Part shown: positions 1-7,309 of the stretch, piece by piece
How positions within the stretch are numbered: the first letter of the stretch is position 1
How the letters are laid out: every line of letters starts with the position of its first letter
NCBI GenBank assembly: GCA_964569265.1
Contig: CAZMTO010000009.1
Span: forward strand, 1-52,943
Source of the DNA: Avidehalobacter sp964569265
GTDB taxonomy: Bacteria; Bacillota; Dehalobacteriia; UBA4068; UBA4997
DNA length: 52,943 nucleotides
Reading direction: 5' to 3'
Notes under the pieces: model-generated
What the model was told of the DNA's origin: nothing
The model's input: the letters and a program-made list of their open reading frames with translations, nothing else
Databases searched by the model: none
Position numbers and translations under genes: made by a program

Positions 1-60
1 GGCTGCCTGCCAGGGTATATAGGGCGGTGGGTGGGACAAAACAACCGTTTGGGTGCGGTG
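1..60. repeat. Truncated copy of the GC-rich intergenic module
   Basis: The window opens inside a dispersed repeat. The stretch reading GGCTGCCTGCC, then TATAGGGCGGTGGG, recurs almost unchanged near 36323-36357, and a related form (AGGGCGGTGGGCGG) occurs near 9656, 29830 and 33758. At other sites this module follows a long hairpin element, so such an element probably lies just upstream of the window. No gene is visible from 1 to 169. A short hairpin (CTGTATG at 119-125 with CATACAG at 138-144) precedes the first gene. Confidence 0.75.
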
Positions 61-169
61 GTGTCATCAAAATCAAATAAAGGATTTTGCTGCCCGGCGG
101 CGAAATATATGTGGATAGCTGTATGTTGCCTGTTTGGCATACAGAATTAGCATATAATGGAGTGATAGC

Positions 170-1435
170 ATGATTTTTAGAGATGTTTTGAGCAACGGTG
201 TAAGGGTGGTTACCGAATATCTGCCTGATGTTTATTCGGTGACGGCGGCGCTTTGGGCTGGTACCGGTTCGGCTTACGAAACCGCTGCCGAGGGCGGACT
301 TTCTCATGTGGTGGAGCATATGCTGTTTAAGGGCACCGGGCGGCGCAATTATCAGCAGATAGCCCAGATACTTGAGGACGTCGGCGGGCAGATGAACGCC
401 TTTACTTCTCGTGAATACACCTGCTACTATACCAGAACTCTGGCCGAAGATTTTGAGCTTTCTCTGGATATTTTGGCGGATATGTATCTGGATTCGCGTT
501 TTCCGGCCGGAGAATGGGCCAAGGAGCAGGGTGTTATTTTAGAAGAAATAAATATGTACGAGGATACGCCCGATGATTTGGTGGGAGAGATGTTCAACCG
601 CACCCTGCTGGCAGGGCACCCCTATGGTTTGCCGGTTATCGGCACGGTAGATTCGGTAAGCGGCTTTACCCGTGACGATATAGAAGCCTACTGCCGCGCT
701 CATTATGCGCCGGAGCATACGGTGCTGGTGGTGGCCGGCAATGTGCCGCGCGAACAGGTTTTAACCCTTGCGGAAAAATATCTGGCGGGCAGTGATTTTA
801 AGTCTATGGGCTGGCAAAAGCCGCAGTTGCAAAAGCCGCAGTACGGCACCGGCAAAGTGTATGTACACAAGGACATTGAACAGGTACATATAACGCTGGG
901 TGTGCCCGGCTTGCCCGGCGATGACGAGCAGATATATGCGCTTAATCTGCTTAACAGCATTTTGGGCGGCGGTGTTACATCGCGGTTGTTTCAAGAGGTG
1001 CGTGAGCAGCGTGGGCTTACCTACAGCGTATTTTCGTCGGTGGCTGCCATGGGCTTTGGCGGCAGCTTTTCGGCCTATGCCAGCACCGGCCCCAAGCGCG
1101 TAGACGAGCTGTTGAAGGTGTTGGGCTGCGAGATGGCTAAAATTGCCGCTTACGGTGTTACCGAACAGGAGATGAAGCGTGCGCAGGCGCAGTTTAAAGC
1201 CGGTCTGCTTATCGGGTTAGAAAGTTCCGCTAATGTTATGGTACGTTTGGGCCGCACCGAAACTGTTTATAACCGTGTACAAACGGTGGACGAGCAGGTA
1301 GAGGCCATAAATAAGGTTACGGCGGCCGATGTACAAAAGCTGGCGCAGCAGTTGATAACGCCGGACAAACTGGTGCTTTCGATAGTTGGCCCGCAGGAGC
1401 CGGAGATTGACTTGGCTAAGGTGCTGCAATGCTAA
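170..1435 (+). CDS. M16 family zinc peptidase (MlpA/YmxG-like)
   Basis: A 421-residue pitrilysin-family metallopeptidase of the processing-peptidase type. The inverted zinc motif HxxEH is at residues 46-50 (HVVEH), and the distal glutamate expected about 76 residues later falls in EEIN near residue 127. The second half matches the inactive M16_C lobe, including an R-G-L-T-Y-S segment. The start is ATG with GGAG about 7 nt upstream. It overlaps dut by 7 nt, which suggests translational coupling. In Bacillus the equivalent gene (mlpA/ymxG) also lies beside ymxH and the dipicolinate genes. The substrate is unknown; a cytoplasmic location is inferred from the lack of a signal peptide. Confidence 0.93.
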   Translation: MIFRDVLSNGVRVVTEYLPDVYSVTAALWAGTGSAYETAAEGGLSHVVEHMLFKGTGRRNYQQIAQILEDVGGQMNAFTSREYTCYYTRTLAEDFELSLDILADMYLDSRFPAGEWAKEQGVILEEINMYEDTPDDLVGEMFNRTLLAGHPYGLPVIGTVDSVSGFTRDDIEAYCRAHYAPEHTVLVVAGNVPREQVLTLAEKYLAGSDFKSMGWQKPQLQKPQYGTGKVYVHKDIEQVHITLGVPGLPGDDEQIYALNLLNSILGGGVTSRLFQEVREQRGLTYSVFSSVAAMGFGGSFSAYASTGPKRVDELLKVLGCEMAKIAAYGVTEQEMKRAQAQFKAGLLIGLESSANVMVRLGRTETVYNRVQTVDEQVEAINKVTAADVQKLAQQLITPDKLVLSIVGPQEPEIDLAKVLQC

Positions 1436-1887
1436 AGGATAAGTCTTTAAAAATTGAAATTATGCCGACGCCTGCTTTTGCCGGATTAAGCCTGCCGCGT
1501 TACGAATCGGCACTGGCTGCGGGTATAGACCTTGCTGCCTGCATAGACGAGCCGATAACTCTGGCCCCCGGTGAGCGCCGGCTTATACCAACGGGCTTAA
1601 AAATGGCCATACCTGCCGGTTATGAAGGTCAGGTGCGGCCGCGAAGCGGTTTGGCGCTAAAGCACGGCATAACGGTGCTTAACAGCCCCGGCACGGTAGA
1701 TGCCGATTACCGCGGCGAAATTGGCGTTATACTGATAAACCTTGGTGACCGCCATTTTGAAATTGAGCGCGGTATGCGTATTGCGCAAATGGTTTTTGCC
1801 CGCACAGAACAGGCCGAACTGCTGCCGGTGGTTACGTTATCTGCCACCGAGCGCGGTGACGGCGGCTTTGGCCACAGCGGTGTTTAG
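1429..1887 (+). CDS. dut: dUTP diphosphatase
   Basis: A 152-residue trimeric dUTPase that hydrolyses dUTP to dUMP and diphosphate, keeping uracil out of DNA and supplying dUMP for thymidylate. The conserved motifs are in order: an early AGIDLAA segment, RPRSGLALKHG, GTVDADYRGEI around the catalytic aspartate, RIAQMVF, and the C-terminal glycine-rich ERGDGGFGHSG that closes over the nucleotide. Length is normal for the family. The ATG lies inside the end of the M16 peptidase gene (ATGCTAA overlap), so the two are probably co-translated. Confidence 0.97.
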   Translation: MLKDKSLKIEIMPTPAFAGLSLPRYESALAAGIDLAACIDEPITLAPGERRLIPTGLKMAIPAGYEGQVRPRSGLALKHGITVLNSPGTVDADYRGEIGVILINLGDRHFEIERGMRIAQMVFARTEQAELLPVVTLSATERGDGGFGHSGV

Positions 1888-1963
1888 CGGCATAATTTAA
1901 ATTTGCCCGGCATAAGCTTGTTTAGCAGATAAACTGTCAGGCTTGGCACCGGGGGTGTAAAAT

Positions 1964-2233
1964 ATGCGGCTGAGCAATTTGTTAAGCAAACGGATAATAA
2001 ACATTTTTGACGGCGAAATATTGGGGCTGGTGGGCGATGCCGACCTTTTGATAGATCCGCAGACCGGCGATATAAGCGCGATGATAATACCCTGGCGTGG
2101 CGGTGCGGCTATGGCTTATGCCGATAAGCGCCGCTTGCCGGCAGACCGACACTTGCTGCGCATACCGTGGGAGAAGGTGTGTAAAGTAGGGAGTGAGGTA
2201 ATTGTGGTTGATATCAATCCGGAATTGCAATAA
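1964..2233 (+). CDS. YlmC/YmxH family PRC-barrel protein
   Basis: An 89-residue single-domain PRC-barrel protein. The opening MRLSNLLSKRIINIFDGE and the LIDPQTGDI stretch are typical of the YlmC/YmxH family, which is associated with spore-forming Firmicutes; its biochemical role is not known. In Bacillus ymxH sits between mlpA and the dipicolinate synthase genes, as here. The last codons and the TAA stop (Glu-Leu-Gln-stop) fall inside the left arm of a dispersed hairpin element that starts at 2221, so the C-terminus was probably shaped by that insertion. Confidence 0.88.
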   Translation: MRLSNLLSKRIINIFDGEILGLVGDADLLIDPQTGDISAMIIPWRGGAAMAYADKRRLPADRHLLRIPWEKVCKVGSEVIVVDINPELQ

Positions 2234-2556
2234 CCCCAGAAGGGACAACTGCACACCATCTGCTGTGTCGTGCTTGCATTTTTCTCGCGACGCGCACTAT
2301 CAGTGCAGCTTGCTCGATAAAATACAATCACTCCTTGCATCTGGCGCACATTTGCCCTTCTGGTATACCGGGATTGACAATAGCACCTTATCTTTAGGCT
2401 CGTTGTCTGCTTGGCTCAGCGGCGTACATTAAGTACGCCTAAATCGCCGCGCAGCCGTACTCACCTAAATCTAAGGCACTCTTGCAATTCCTTGGGTTTG
2501 GGTGTGAAATCCTTGCTGCAAAAAGCCGTGCCGCGCGGCGTATAAAATATGGGATA
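2221..2556. repeat. Composite nested hairpin element plus GC-rich module
   Basis: The outer arms are GGAATTGCAA at 2221-2230 and TTGCAATTCC ending at 2491. Inside lies a complete 128-nt element (2236-2363) bounded by CCAGAAGGG and CCCTTCTGG; it differs from the copy at 9438-9565 at only five positions. A second internal hairpin has arms CCTTATCTTTAGG and CCTAAATCTAAGG and a tip GGCGTAC-ATTAA-GTACGCC (2421-2439). The module TTGGGTTTGGGTG with AAAAAGCCGTGCCGC follows and runs up to dapB. The whole gap between ymxH and dapB is this repeat; no open reading frame in it has coding support. Confidence 0.9.
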
Positions 2557-2574
2557 AATAAGGGGATTTTTGGG

Positions 2575-3366
2575 ATGATAAAAATTTTAATGAACGGTGC
2601 TGCCGGCAAAATGGGACGAGCCCTTTCTGCCGGGCTTACTGCCCGCGGTGATATGCAGCTTTGCGCGGCGGTAGACACCAAAGAAGCTGCTGTAGACTAC
2701 GGTTTTTTATGTGGTATCGGTGAGCTGGGTTTTGGTTTGGATGTTGACCTGGCAGCCGCTATCGACAGGACAAGCCCCGATGTGGTGATAGATTTTACCA
2801 ACCCGGCGGCGGTTATGAAGAACATTAAATGCTCGCTTAGCCACCACACGCCCATTGTGGTGGGCACTACCGGTATTGAAGATTATCGGCAGATAGAAAA
2901 ATGGTGCCAAGAATACCGGACAAGCGCCTTTGTTGCTGCCAATTTTGCTTTGGGTGCGGTGCTGATGATGCGTTTTGCGGCTGAGGCTGCCAAGTATATG
3001 CCGCAGGTAGAAATTATTGAGCGCCACCACGACCAAAAGCTGGATGCGCCGAGCGGCACGGCGGTAAGCACGCTGGAGATGATATCGGCGGTGCGCGCAC
3101 CGATGACGCAGGGCAACCCGCAGGAATTTGAACGTTTGGCCGGCAGCCGCGGTGCCGAAGTGGACGGTATGCGGGTACATAGCGTGCGCCTGCCCGGTTA
3201 TGTGGCCACGCAGGAGGTTGTTTGCGGCGCGGCAGGGCAAATTTTGTGTATTCGTCACGATGCCCTTTCCCGTGAGGCTTATGTGCCGGGTGTGGCTTTG
3301 GCCGTGCAGAAAATACTCACCTTTAACCCCGGTACTCTGGTGCGCGGATTGGAAAATCTGCTGTAA
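2575..3366 (+). CDS. dapB: 4-hydroxy-tetrahydrodipicolinate reductase
   Basis: A 263-residue DapB that reduces the DapA product with NAD(P)H on the way to diaminopimelate and lysine. The N-terminal Rossmann motif reads NGAAGKMG, and the diagnostic catalytic segment ERHHDQKLDAPSGTA holds the general-acid His and the substrate-binding Lys. I chose ATG 2575, preceded by AAGGGG about 9 nt upstream. The frame stays open further upstream only because it runs through the repeat element. DapB competes with DpaAB, encoded next, for intermediates of the same branch. Confidence 0.96.
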   Translation: MIKILMNGAAGKMGRALSAGLTARGDMQLCAAVDTKEAAVDYGFLCGIGELGFGLDVDLAAAIDRTSPDVVIDFTNPAAVMKNIKCSLSHHTPIVVGTTGIEDYRQIEKWCQEYRTSAFVAANFALGAVLMMRFAAEAAKYMPQVEIIERHHDQKLDAPSGTAVSTLEMISAVRAPMTQGNPQEFERLAGSRGAEVDGMRVHSVRLPGYVATQEVVCGAAGQILCIRHDALSREAYVPGVALAVQKILTFNPGTLVRGLENLL

Positions 3367-3387
3367 AATTTATTAACCTGTATAACA

Positions 3388-3444
3388 GTGCTGATACTGC
3401 TTTGGCTGCCCAAGTGGCGGCGGGGCAGGTATCGGCACTTTTTT
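3388..3444 (+). terminator. Intrinsic terminator after dapB
   Basis: GTGCTGATACTGC pairs with GCAGGTATCGGCAC (one G-U pair and one bulge) around a GC-rich loop, and six Ts follow. This isolates dapB from dpaA, so the dipicolinate genes need their own promoter. Confidence 0.8.
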
Positions 3445-3448
3445 ATAT

Positions 3449-3477
3449 GACCATTTGACGTGCTGCGGCATAATATA
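3449..3477 (+). promoter_or_regulatory. Possible SigK-type promoter for dpaAB
   Basis: CATAATATA (3469-3477) fits the late mother-cell sigma-K -10 pattern CATAnnnTA. GACC lies exactly 16 nt upstream, against the -35 pattern mACm, so the first base is a mismatch. No well-spaced sigma-A promoter was found here. In Bacillus subtilis spoVFAB is transcribed by SigK, which makes the match sensible, but short motifs occur by chance. Confidence 0.4.
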
Positions 3478-3510
3478 TAGCAACTTTAGTTTACGGACGG
3501 TGAAGCTGTT

Positions 3511-4464
3511 ATGGCTGATATAAATATTGCCCTGCTGGGCGGCGATAAACGTGAGCTGGAGGTAGCAAAGGCGCTGCTGCCGCGCTTTAGGCTGCGCTGC
3601 TTTGGTTTGCCGCCGGATGATTTGCCGCAGGATGAGCGGGTGCTGGTGGCGCGTACTTTGCCGCAGGCTTTGGCCGGTGCCGATGCGGTGCTGCTGCCAA
3701 TGGCCGGTGTGTGCAATAACGGTTTGCTTTATGCGCCGCTTTGGGGCAAAATACCGATAAAGCGCAGTGATTTTGCCCTGCTAAAGGCCGGAACTCCGGT
3801 GCTGGTGGGGGTGGCGTCAAGCTATTTAAGCAGCCTGTGTGCCGAACTTTTGCTGCCGATGTATCAGGTGGCGGAGCATGATTTGGTGGCTATACCTAAT
3901 GCGGTGCCCACTGCCGAGGGCGCAATTTACCTGTTGCTGCGCGATACCGATATCACCATAAACGGTATGCGGGTAATGGTGCTGGGCTTTGGCCGTGTAG
4001 GTGAGGCTTTGGCGCTTAGGCTACGGGCGCTGGGGGCTAACGTTGTGGTGGCTAACCGTGGTGAAAAACGCCTGGCTAAGGCGGCGGCTATGGGGTTTGC
4101 CACCTGTGATATGGCAAGCTGGCAGGCGGCTTTGGCCGGGCAGGATGCGGTGATAAACACAGTGCCGGCACCGGTGCTGGGGGCGGCGGCCTTGGCAAGG
4201 TTACCTGCCGGTGTGCTGGTGCTGGATTTAGCTTCCGGGGTGGGGGGAACCGATTTTGCGGTGGCGGAGCAGCTTGGTGTGCGGGCTGTTCACGCGCTTT
4301 CTCTGCCGGGCAAAATTGCGCCGGTGTCTGCCGGGCAGATATTGGGGCAGGTGTATCCGCGGTATTTGCAGCAGATATGCGGTTTGCCGCCGGGTGATGA
4401 TAACAGAACCGACGGTACGGCGGCAGAATCGGAATCATCGAAAATAAAAGAAGAAGGGCGGTGA
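3511..4464 (+). CDS. dpaA: Dipicolinate synthase subunit A
   Basis: A 317-residue NAD(P)-binding dehydrogenase-like subunit (SpoVFA). With DpaB it converts the DapA product into dipicolinic acid, which is loaded with calcium into the spore core. An N-terminal domain (ALLGGDKRELEVAKAL) is followed by a Rossmann core with VMVLGFGRVGEALALRLRAL near residues 152-171, and a late HALSLPGKIAPVSAG segment typical of the family. It is separated from dpaB by only 4 nt. The gene looks intact. Its presence suggests retained sporulation capacity or recent loss. Confidence 0.93.
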   Translation: MADINIALLGGDKRELEVAKALLPRFRLRCFGLPPDDLPQDERVLVARTLPQALAGADAVLLPMAGVCNNGLLYAPLWGKIPIKRSDFALLKAGTPVLVGVASSYLSSLCAELLLPMYQVAEHDLVAIPNAVPTAEGAIYLLLRDTDITINGMRVMVLGFGRVGEALALRLRALGANVVVANRGEKRLAKAAAMGFATCDMASWQAALAGQDAVINTVPAPVLGAAALARLPAGVLVLDLASGVGGTDFAVAEQLGVRAVHALSLPGKIAPVSAGQILGQVYPRYLQQICGLPPGDDNRTDGTAAESESSKIKEEGR

Positions 4465-4468
4465 GCTG

Positions 4469-5101
4469 ATGAGTGCAGATAAACTGATAACAGATGGATG
4501 GCAGCGGCAGCTTAGCGGCAAAACGGTTGGTGTGGGGCTTTGCGGCAGCTTTTGTACTATGCGGCGGGTGCTGGCAAGGCTGCATCAGCTAAAGGCCGGT
4601 TGTGATGTAAAAATAATACCGATATTGTCGGAAAATGTGCAAAAATTAGACTGCAAATTTGGCCCGGCGGCAGAATGGCGCGCGGAGCTGGCTAAAATGG
4701 GTGCCGACGAACCCCTGCTTACCATACCGCAGGCCGAGCCTATTGGCCCTACAGCCTGCCTTGATGTTATGATGCTGGCACCCTGCACCGGCAATACGCT
4801 GGCAAAGCTGGCTATGGGCATTACCGACGGTGCGGTGCTTATGGCAGCCAAGGCACATTTGCGCAGCCAAAAGCCGCTGCTTATTGCGCTGGCCAGCAAC
4901 GATGCTCTGGCGGCAAATGCTAAAAACCTGGGGCTGCTGCTAAACGCCAAAAATATTTATTTTGTGCCCCTTGGGCAAGACGACCCACAAAAAAAACCGG
5001 CATCGCTGATATTTGATGATGAGCTGCTGCTGCCGGCTTTGGCCGAAGCCTTGCAGGGCCGACAGATACAGCCTATTTTGCGTGAATATGGTATACATTG
5101 A
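4469..5101 (+). CDS. dpaB: Dipicolinate synthase subunit B (flavoprotein)
   Basis: A 210-residue flavoprotein-family subunit (SpoVFB). The N-terminal VGVGLCGSFCTMRRV and the central LDVMMLAPCTGNTLAKLA segment match the phosphopantothenoylcysteine decarboxylase-like flavoprotein fold. It acts with DpaA in dipicolinate synthesis. The start lies 4 nt after the dpaA stop, with GGGCGGTGAG as the ribosome binding site. Asd and DapA, which make the substrate, follow directly, giving the same order as the Bacillus spoVFA-spoVFB-asd-dapA cluster. Confidence 0.94.
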   Translation: MSADKLITDGWQRQLSGKTVGVGLCGSFCTMRRVLARLHQLKAGCDVKIIPILSENVQKLDCKFGPAAEWRAELAKMGADEPLLTIPQAEPIGPTACLDVMMLAPCTGNTLAKLAMGITDGAVLMAAKAHLRSQKPLLIALASNDALAANAKNLGLLLNAKNIYFVPLGQDDPQKKPASLIFDDELLLPALAEALQGRQIQPILREYGIH

Positions 5102-5131
5102 GTGAAATGGTAGGTATTGCTTAATTTTATA

Positions 5132-5160
5132 TTGCAAACAGCAGAAAATAATGGTACAAT
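5132..5160 (+). promoter_or_regulatory. Sigma-A-type promoter for asd
   Basis: TTGCAA (5132-5137), a 17-nt spacer, then TACAAT (5155-5160), 33 nt ahead of the asd GTG start. It would let lysine/threonine synthesis run independently of the sporulation pair upstream. Confidence 0.6.
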
Positions 5161-5193
5161 AAAATGTATTATAAAATACTGGAGGTATAGGCT

Positions 5194-6204
5194 GTGAAGA
5201 AATATAATGTAGCAATAGTCGGCGCTACCGGCGCTGTAGGGCACGAGCTTTTAAAGGTTTTGGCAGAACGGGATTTTCCGGTTGATAAGCTGGTGTTATT
5301 GGCATCGGCACGGTCCGAAGGTAAAATTATTACCTGGCAGGGTCAGGATTATACTGTTCACGAAGCTAAGCCCGATGCCTTTGAGGGTGTAGATATTGTA
5401 TTGTTTGCCGGTGGTTCTATCAGCAAAACACTGGCGCCCGAAGCTGTAAAGCGCGGTGCTGTCTGCATTGATAACTCCTCTACCTTCCGCTATGATCCCG
5501 AAGTGCCGCTGGTTGTGCCGGAGGTTAACCCCGAAGATGTGCGCTGGCATAAGGGCATAATTGCCAACCCCAACTGTTCTACCATACAAATGGTGGTGGC
5601 CTTAAAGCCCCTGTATGATGCATTTGGCATTAAACGTGTAATAGTATCTACGTATCAGGCGGTAAGCGGTGCCGGTAAGGAAGGGCTTGACGAGCTGGCA
5701 GACCAGATTAACGCCTATGCAAACGGCGATGAACTGAAGATATCTACCTTCCAGCATCAGATATTGGCCAACGTTATACCGCATATTGATATCTTTTTAG
5801 ATAACGATTATACCAAGGAAGAAATGAAGATGACTTGGGAAACTCAAAAAATGCTGCATAACGATAACATTTTGCTGTCGGCAACTGCCGTGCGTGTGCC
5901 GGTTTTCCGCAGCCACGCCGAAGCGGTTCATATTGAAACCGAAAAGCCTGTTACCGCTGCTGCCGCACGAGAAGTTTTGGCCAAGGCGCCCGGTGTGGTT
6001 ATTGTAGACGACCCGAGCCAAAACCTGTATCCTATGCCGATTGAATCGTCGGATACCGATGAGGTTTATGTTGGGCGTATCCGTAAGGATATTGCGGTAG
6101 AAAACGGTCTTTCTCTGTTTGTGGTAGCCGACCAGATACGTAAAGGCGCGGCCACCAATGCCGTACAAATAGCACAGCTTTTGGTTGCCGAAGATCTTAT
6201 TTAG
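5194..6204 (+). CDS. asd: Aspartate-semialdehyde dehydrogenase
   Basis: A 336-residue enzyme that reduces aspartyl phosphate to aspartate semialdehyde with NADPH, the shared step before the lysine, threonine/methionine and dipicolinate branches. The N-terminal nucleotide-binding stretch is VAIVGATGAVGHELL, and the active-site Cys is C128 in NPNCSTIQMV. Length is normal. The start is GTG 5194 with GGAGGT 7 nt upstream. Its partners lysC, hom, thrB, dapA and dapB are all in this window but in separate transcription units. Confidence 0.97.
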   Translation: MKKYNVAIVGATGAVGHELLKVLAERDFPVDKLVLLASARSEGKIITWQGQDYTVHEAKPDAFEGVDIVLFAGGSISKTLAPEAVKRGAVCIDNSSTFRYDPEVPLVVPEVNPEDVRWHKGIIANPNCSTIQMVVALKPLYDAFGIKRVIVSTYQAVSGAGKEGLDELADQINAYANGDELKISTFQHQILANVIPHIDIFLDNDYTKEEMKMTWETQKMLHNDNILLSATAVRVPVFRSHAEAVHIETEKPVTAAAAREVLAKAPGVVIVDDPSQNLYPMPIESSDTDEVYVGRIRKDIAVENGLSLFVVADQIRKGAATNAVQIAQLLVAEDLI

Positions 6205-6239
6205 GCGGACAAAAGCCGTATAAACGCCGGTGGGGTATA

Positions 6240-6267
6240 TTGCGCCCTGCCCGGCATAAACTATAAT
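6240..6267 (+). promoter_or_regulatory. Possible promoter for dapA
   Basis: TTGCGC (6240-6245), 16-nt spacer, TATAAT (6262-6267), 28 nt before the dapA start. The -10 is perfect and the -35 is moderate. Confidence 0.5.
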
Positions 6268-6295
6268 ATATAGCCCGCAAAGGAGTGTTTGTGCA

Positions 6296-7177
6296 ATGTT
6301 TTTTGGCAAGGTTTTAACAGCTATGGTTACCCCTTATACGCATACCGGCGAGGTTGATTACGCTAAAGTGCAAAAATTAACGCGTCATTTGCTTAAAAAC
6401 GGGTCAGACGGCGTGTTGATATGCGGCACCACCGGTGAAAGCCCCTGCCTTACCCCTGCCGAGCGTGCTAACCTTTGGGCTGCGGCTAAAGAGGCTGTCG
6501 GTAATGACGGCAGACTGATTTTGGGCACTACCGATAACGAAACTGCTTTTTCTCGCGATGTGGCTAAAAAAGCGGCTGCTGCCGGTGCAGATGCGCTGCT
6601 GGCAGTTGCTCCGTATTACAACAAGCCTTCTCAGGAGGGCCTTTACCGCCACTTTGCGGCTATTGCAGCCAGTGCCGATATTCCGATCATTCTTTATAAT
6701 ATACCGGGGCGTACCGGGGTTACGGTGCAGCCCGAAACTGTTTTGCGTTTGGCTAACGATTGCCCGAATATTGTGGCCATAAAAGAGGCTACCGGCAATG
6801 TGGATTCGGTGAGCAAGCTTAAAACCCTGCTGCCCGATGACTTTGGCGTATATTCCGGCGATGATTCTTTAACCCTGCCGATACTGTCGGTGGGCGGCTG
6901 CGGTGTGTTCAGTGTGGCATCGCACCTTATTGGCAACCAAATTGCCGCTATGGTAGATGCTTATGAGGCCGGAGACCTGCACAAGGCACGGGAACTGCAC
7001 TTGCAATATTTTGATATGTTTAAAAAGCTGTTTATTACCACTAACCCCGTGCCGGTAAAAGCGTGCCTTAACCTTTTGGGCTGGGATATGGGTGATTGCC
7101 GCTTGCCCCTGGCCCCGCCGACCGAAGAAGAACTGGTTATTTTAACCGAACTGCTGCAAAAATACCACCTGTTGTAG
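6296..7177 (+). CDS. dapA: 4-hydroxy-tetrahydrodipicolinate synthase
   Basis: A 293-residue class I aldolase that condenses pyruvate with aspartate semialdehyde. The Schiff-base lysine is K163 in AIKEATG, the catalytic tyrosine is Y134 in ILYNIPGRTG, and the GTTGE motif sits at residues 44-48, close to the E. coli positions. The product feeds both DapB (lysine, peptidoglycan) and DpaAB (dipicolinate). AAAGGAG precedes the ATG. A weak hairpin follows the gene. Confidence 0.97.
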   Translation: MFFGKVLTAMVTPYTHTGEVDYAKVQKLTRHLLKNGSDGVLICGTTGESPCLTPAERANLWAAAKEAVGNDGRLILGTTDNETAFSRDVAKKAAAAGADALLAVAPYYNKPSQEGLYRHFAAIAASADIPIILYNIPGRTGVTVQPETVLRLANDCPNIVAIKEATGNVDSVSKLKTLLPDDFGVYSGDDSLTLPILSVGGCGVFSVASHLIGNQIAAMVDAYEAGDLHKARELHLQYFDMFKKLFITTNPVPVKACLNLLGWDMGDCRLPLAPPTEEELVILTELLQKYHLL

Positions 7178-7205
7178 TGCAGGTGTGCAGCCTGTGGACA
7201 AGCCC

Positions 7206-7227
7206 TGCCGCCGAAGGCGGTGTTTTG
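7206..7227 (+). terminator. Weak terminator-like hairpin after dapA
   Basis: CCGCC and GGCGG pair around a GAA loop, followed by TGTTTTG. The T-tract is interrupted, so termination may be partial and allow read-through into the RNase J gene. Confidence 0.4.
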
Positions 7228-7309
7228 TGGTGCCCAAAAATTTTAACGGCTTTAATGCCCTGCTTAATAGGGTAAATAATAATAGATAAAATAAAAAAGG
7301 AGTGTGATT

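Noticed and set aside
2236..2363. Insertion sequence with transposase
   Set aside because: Elements are only about 128 nt and have no coding capacity; no transposase gene is in the window.
2250..2480. Short frames in the repeat block after ymxH
   Set aside because: They follow the palindromic repeat and change with each copy, so they are not conserved coding sequence.
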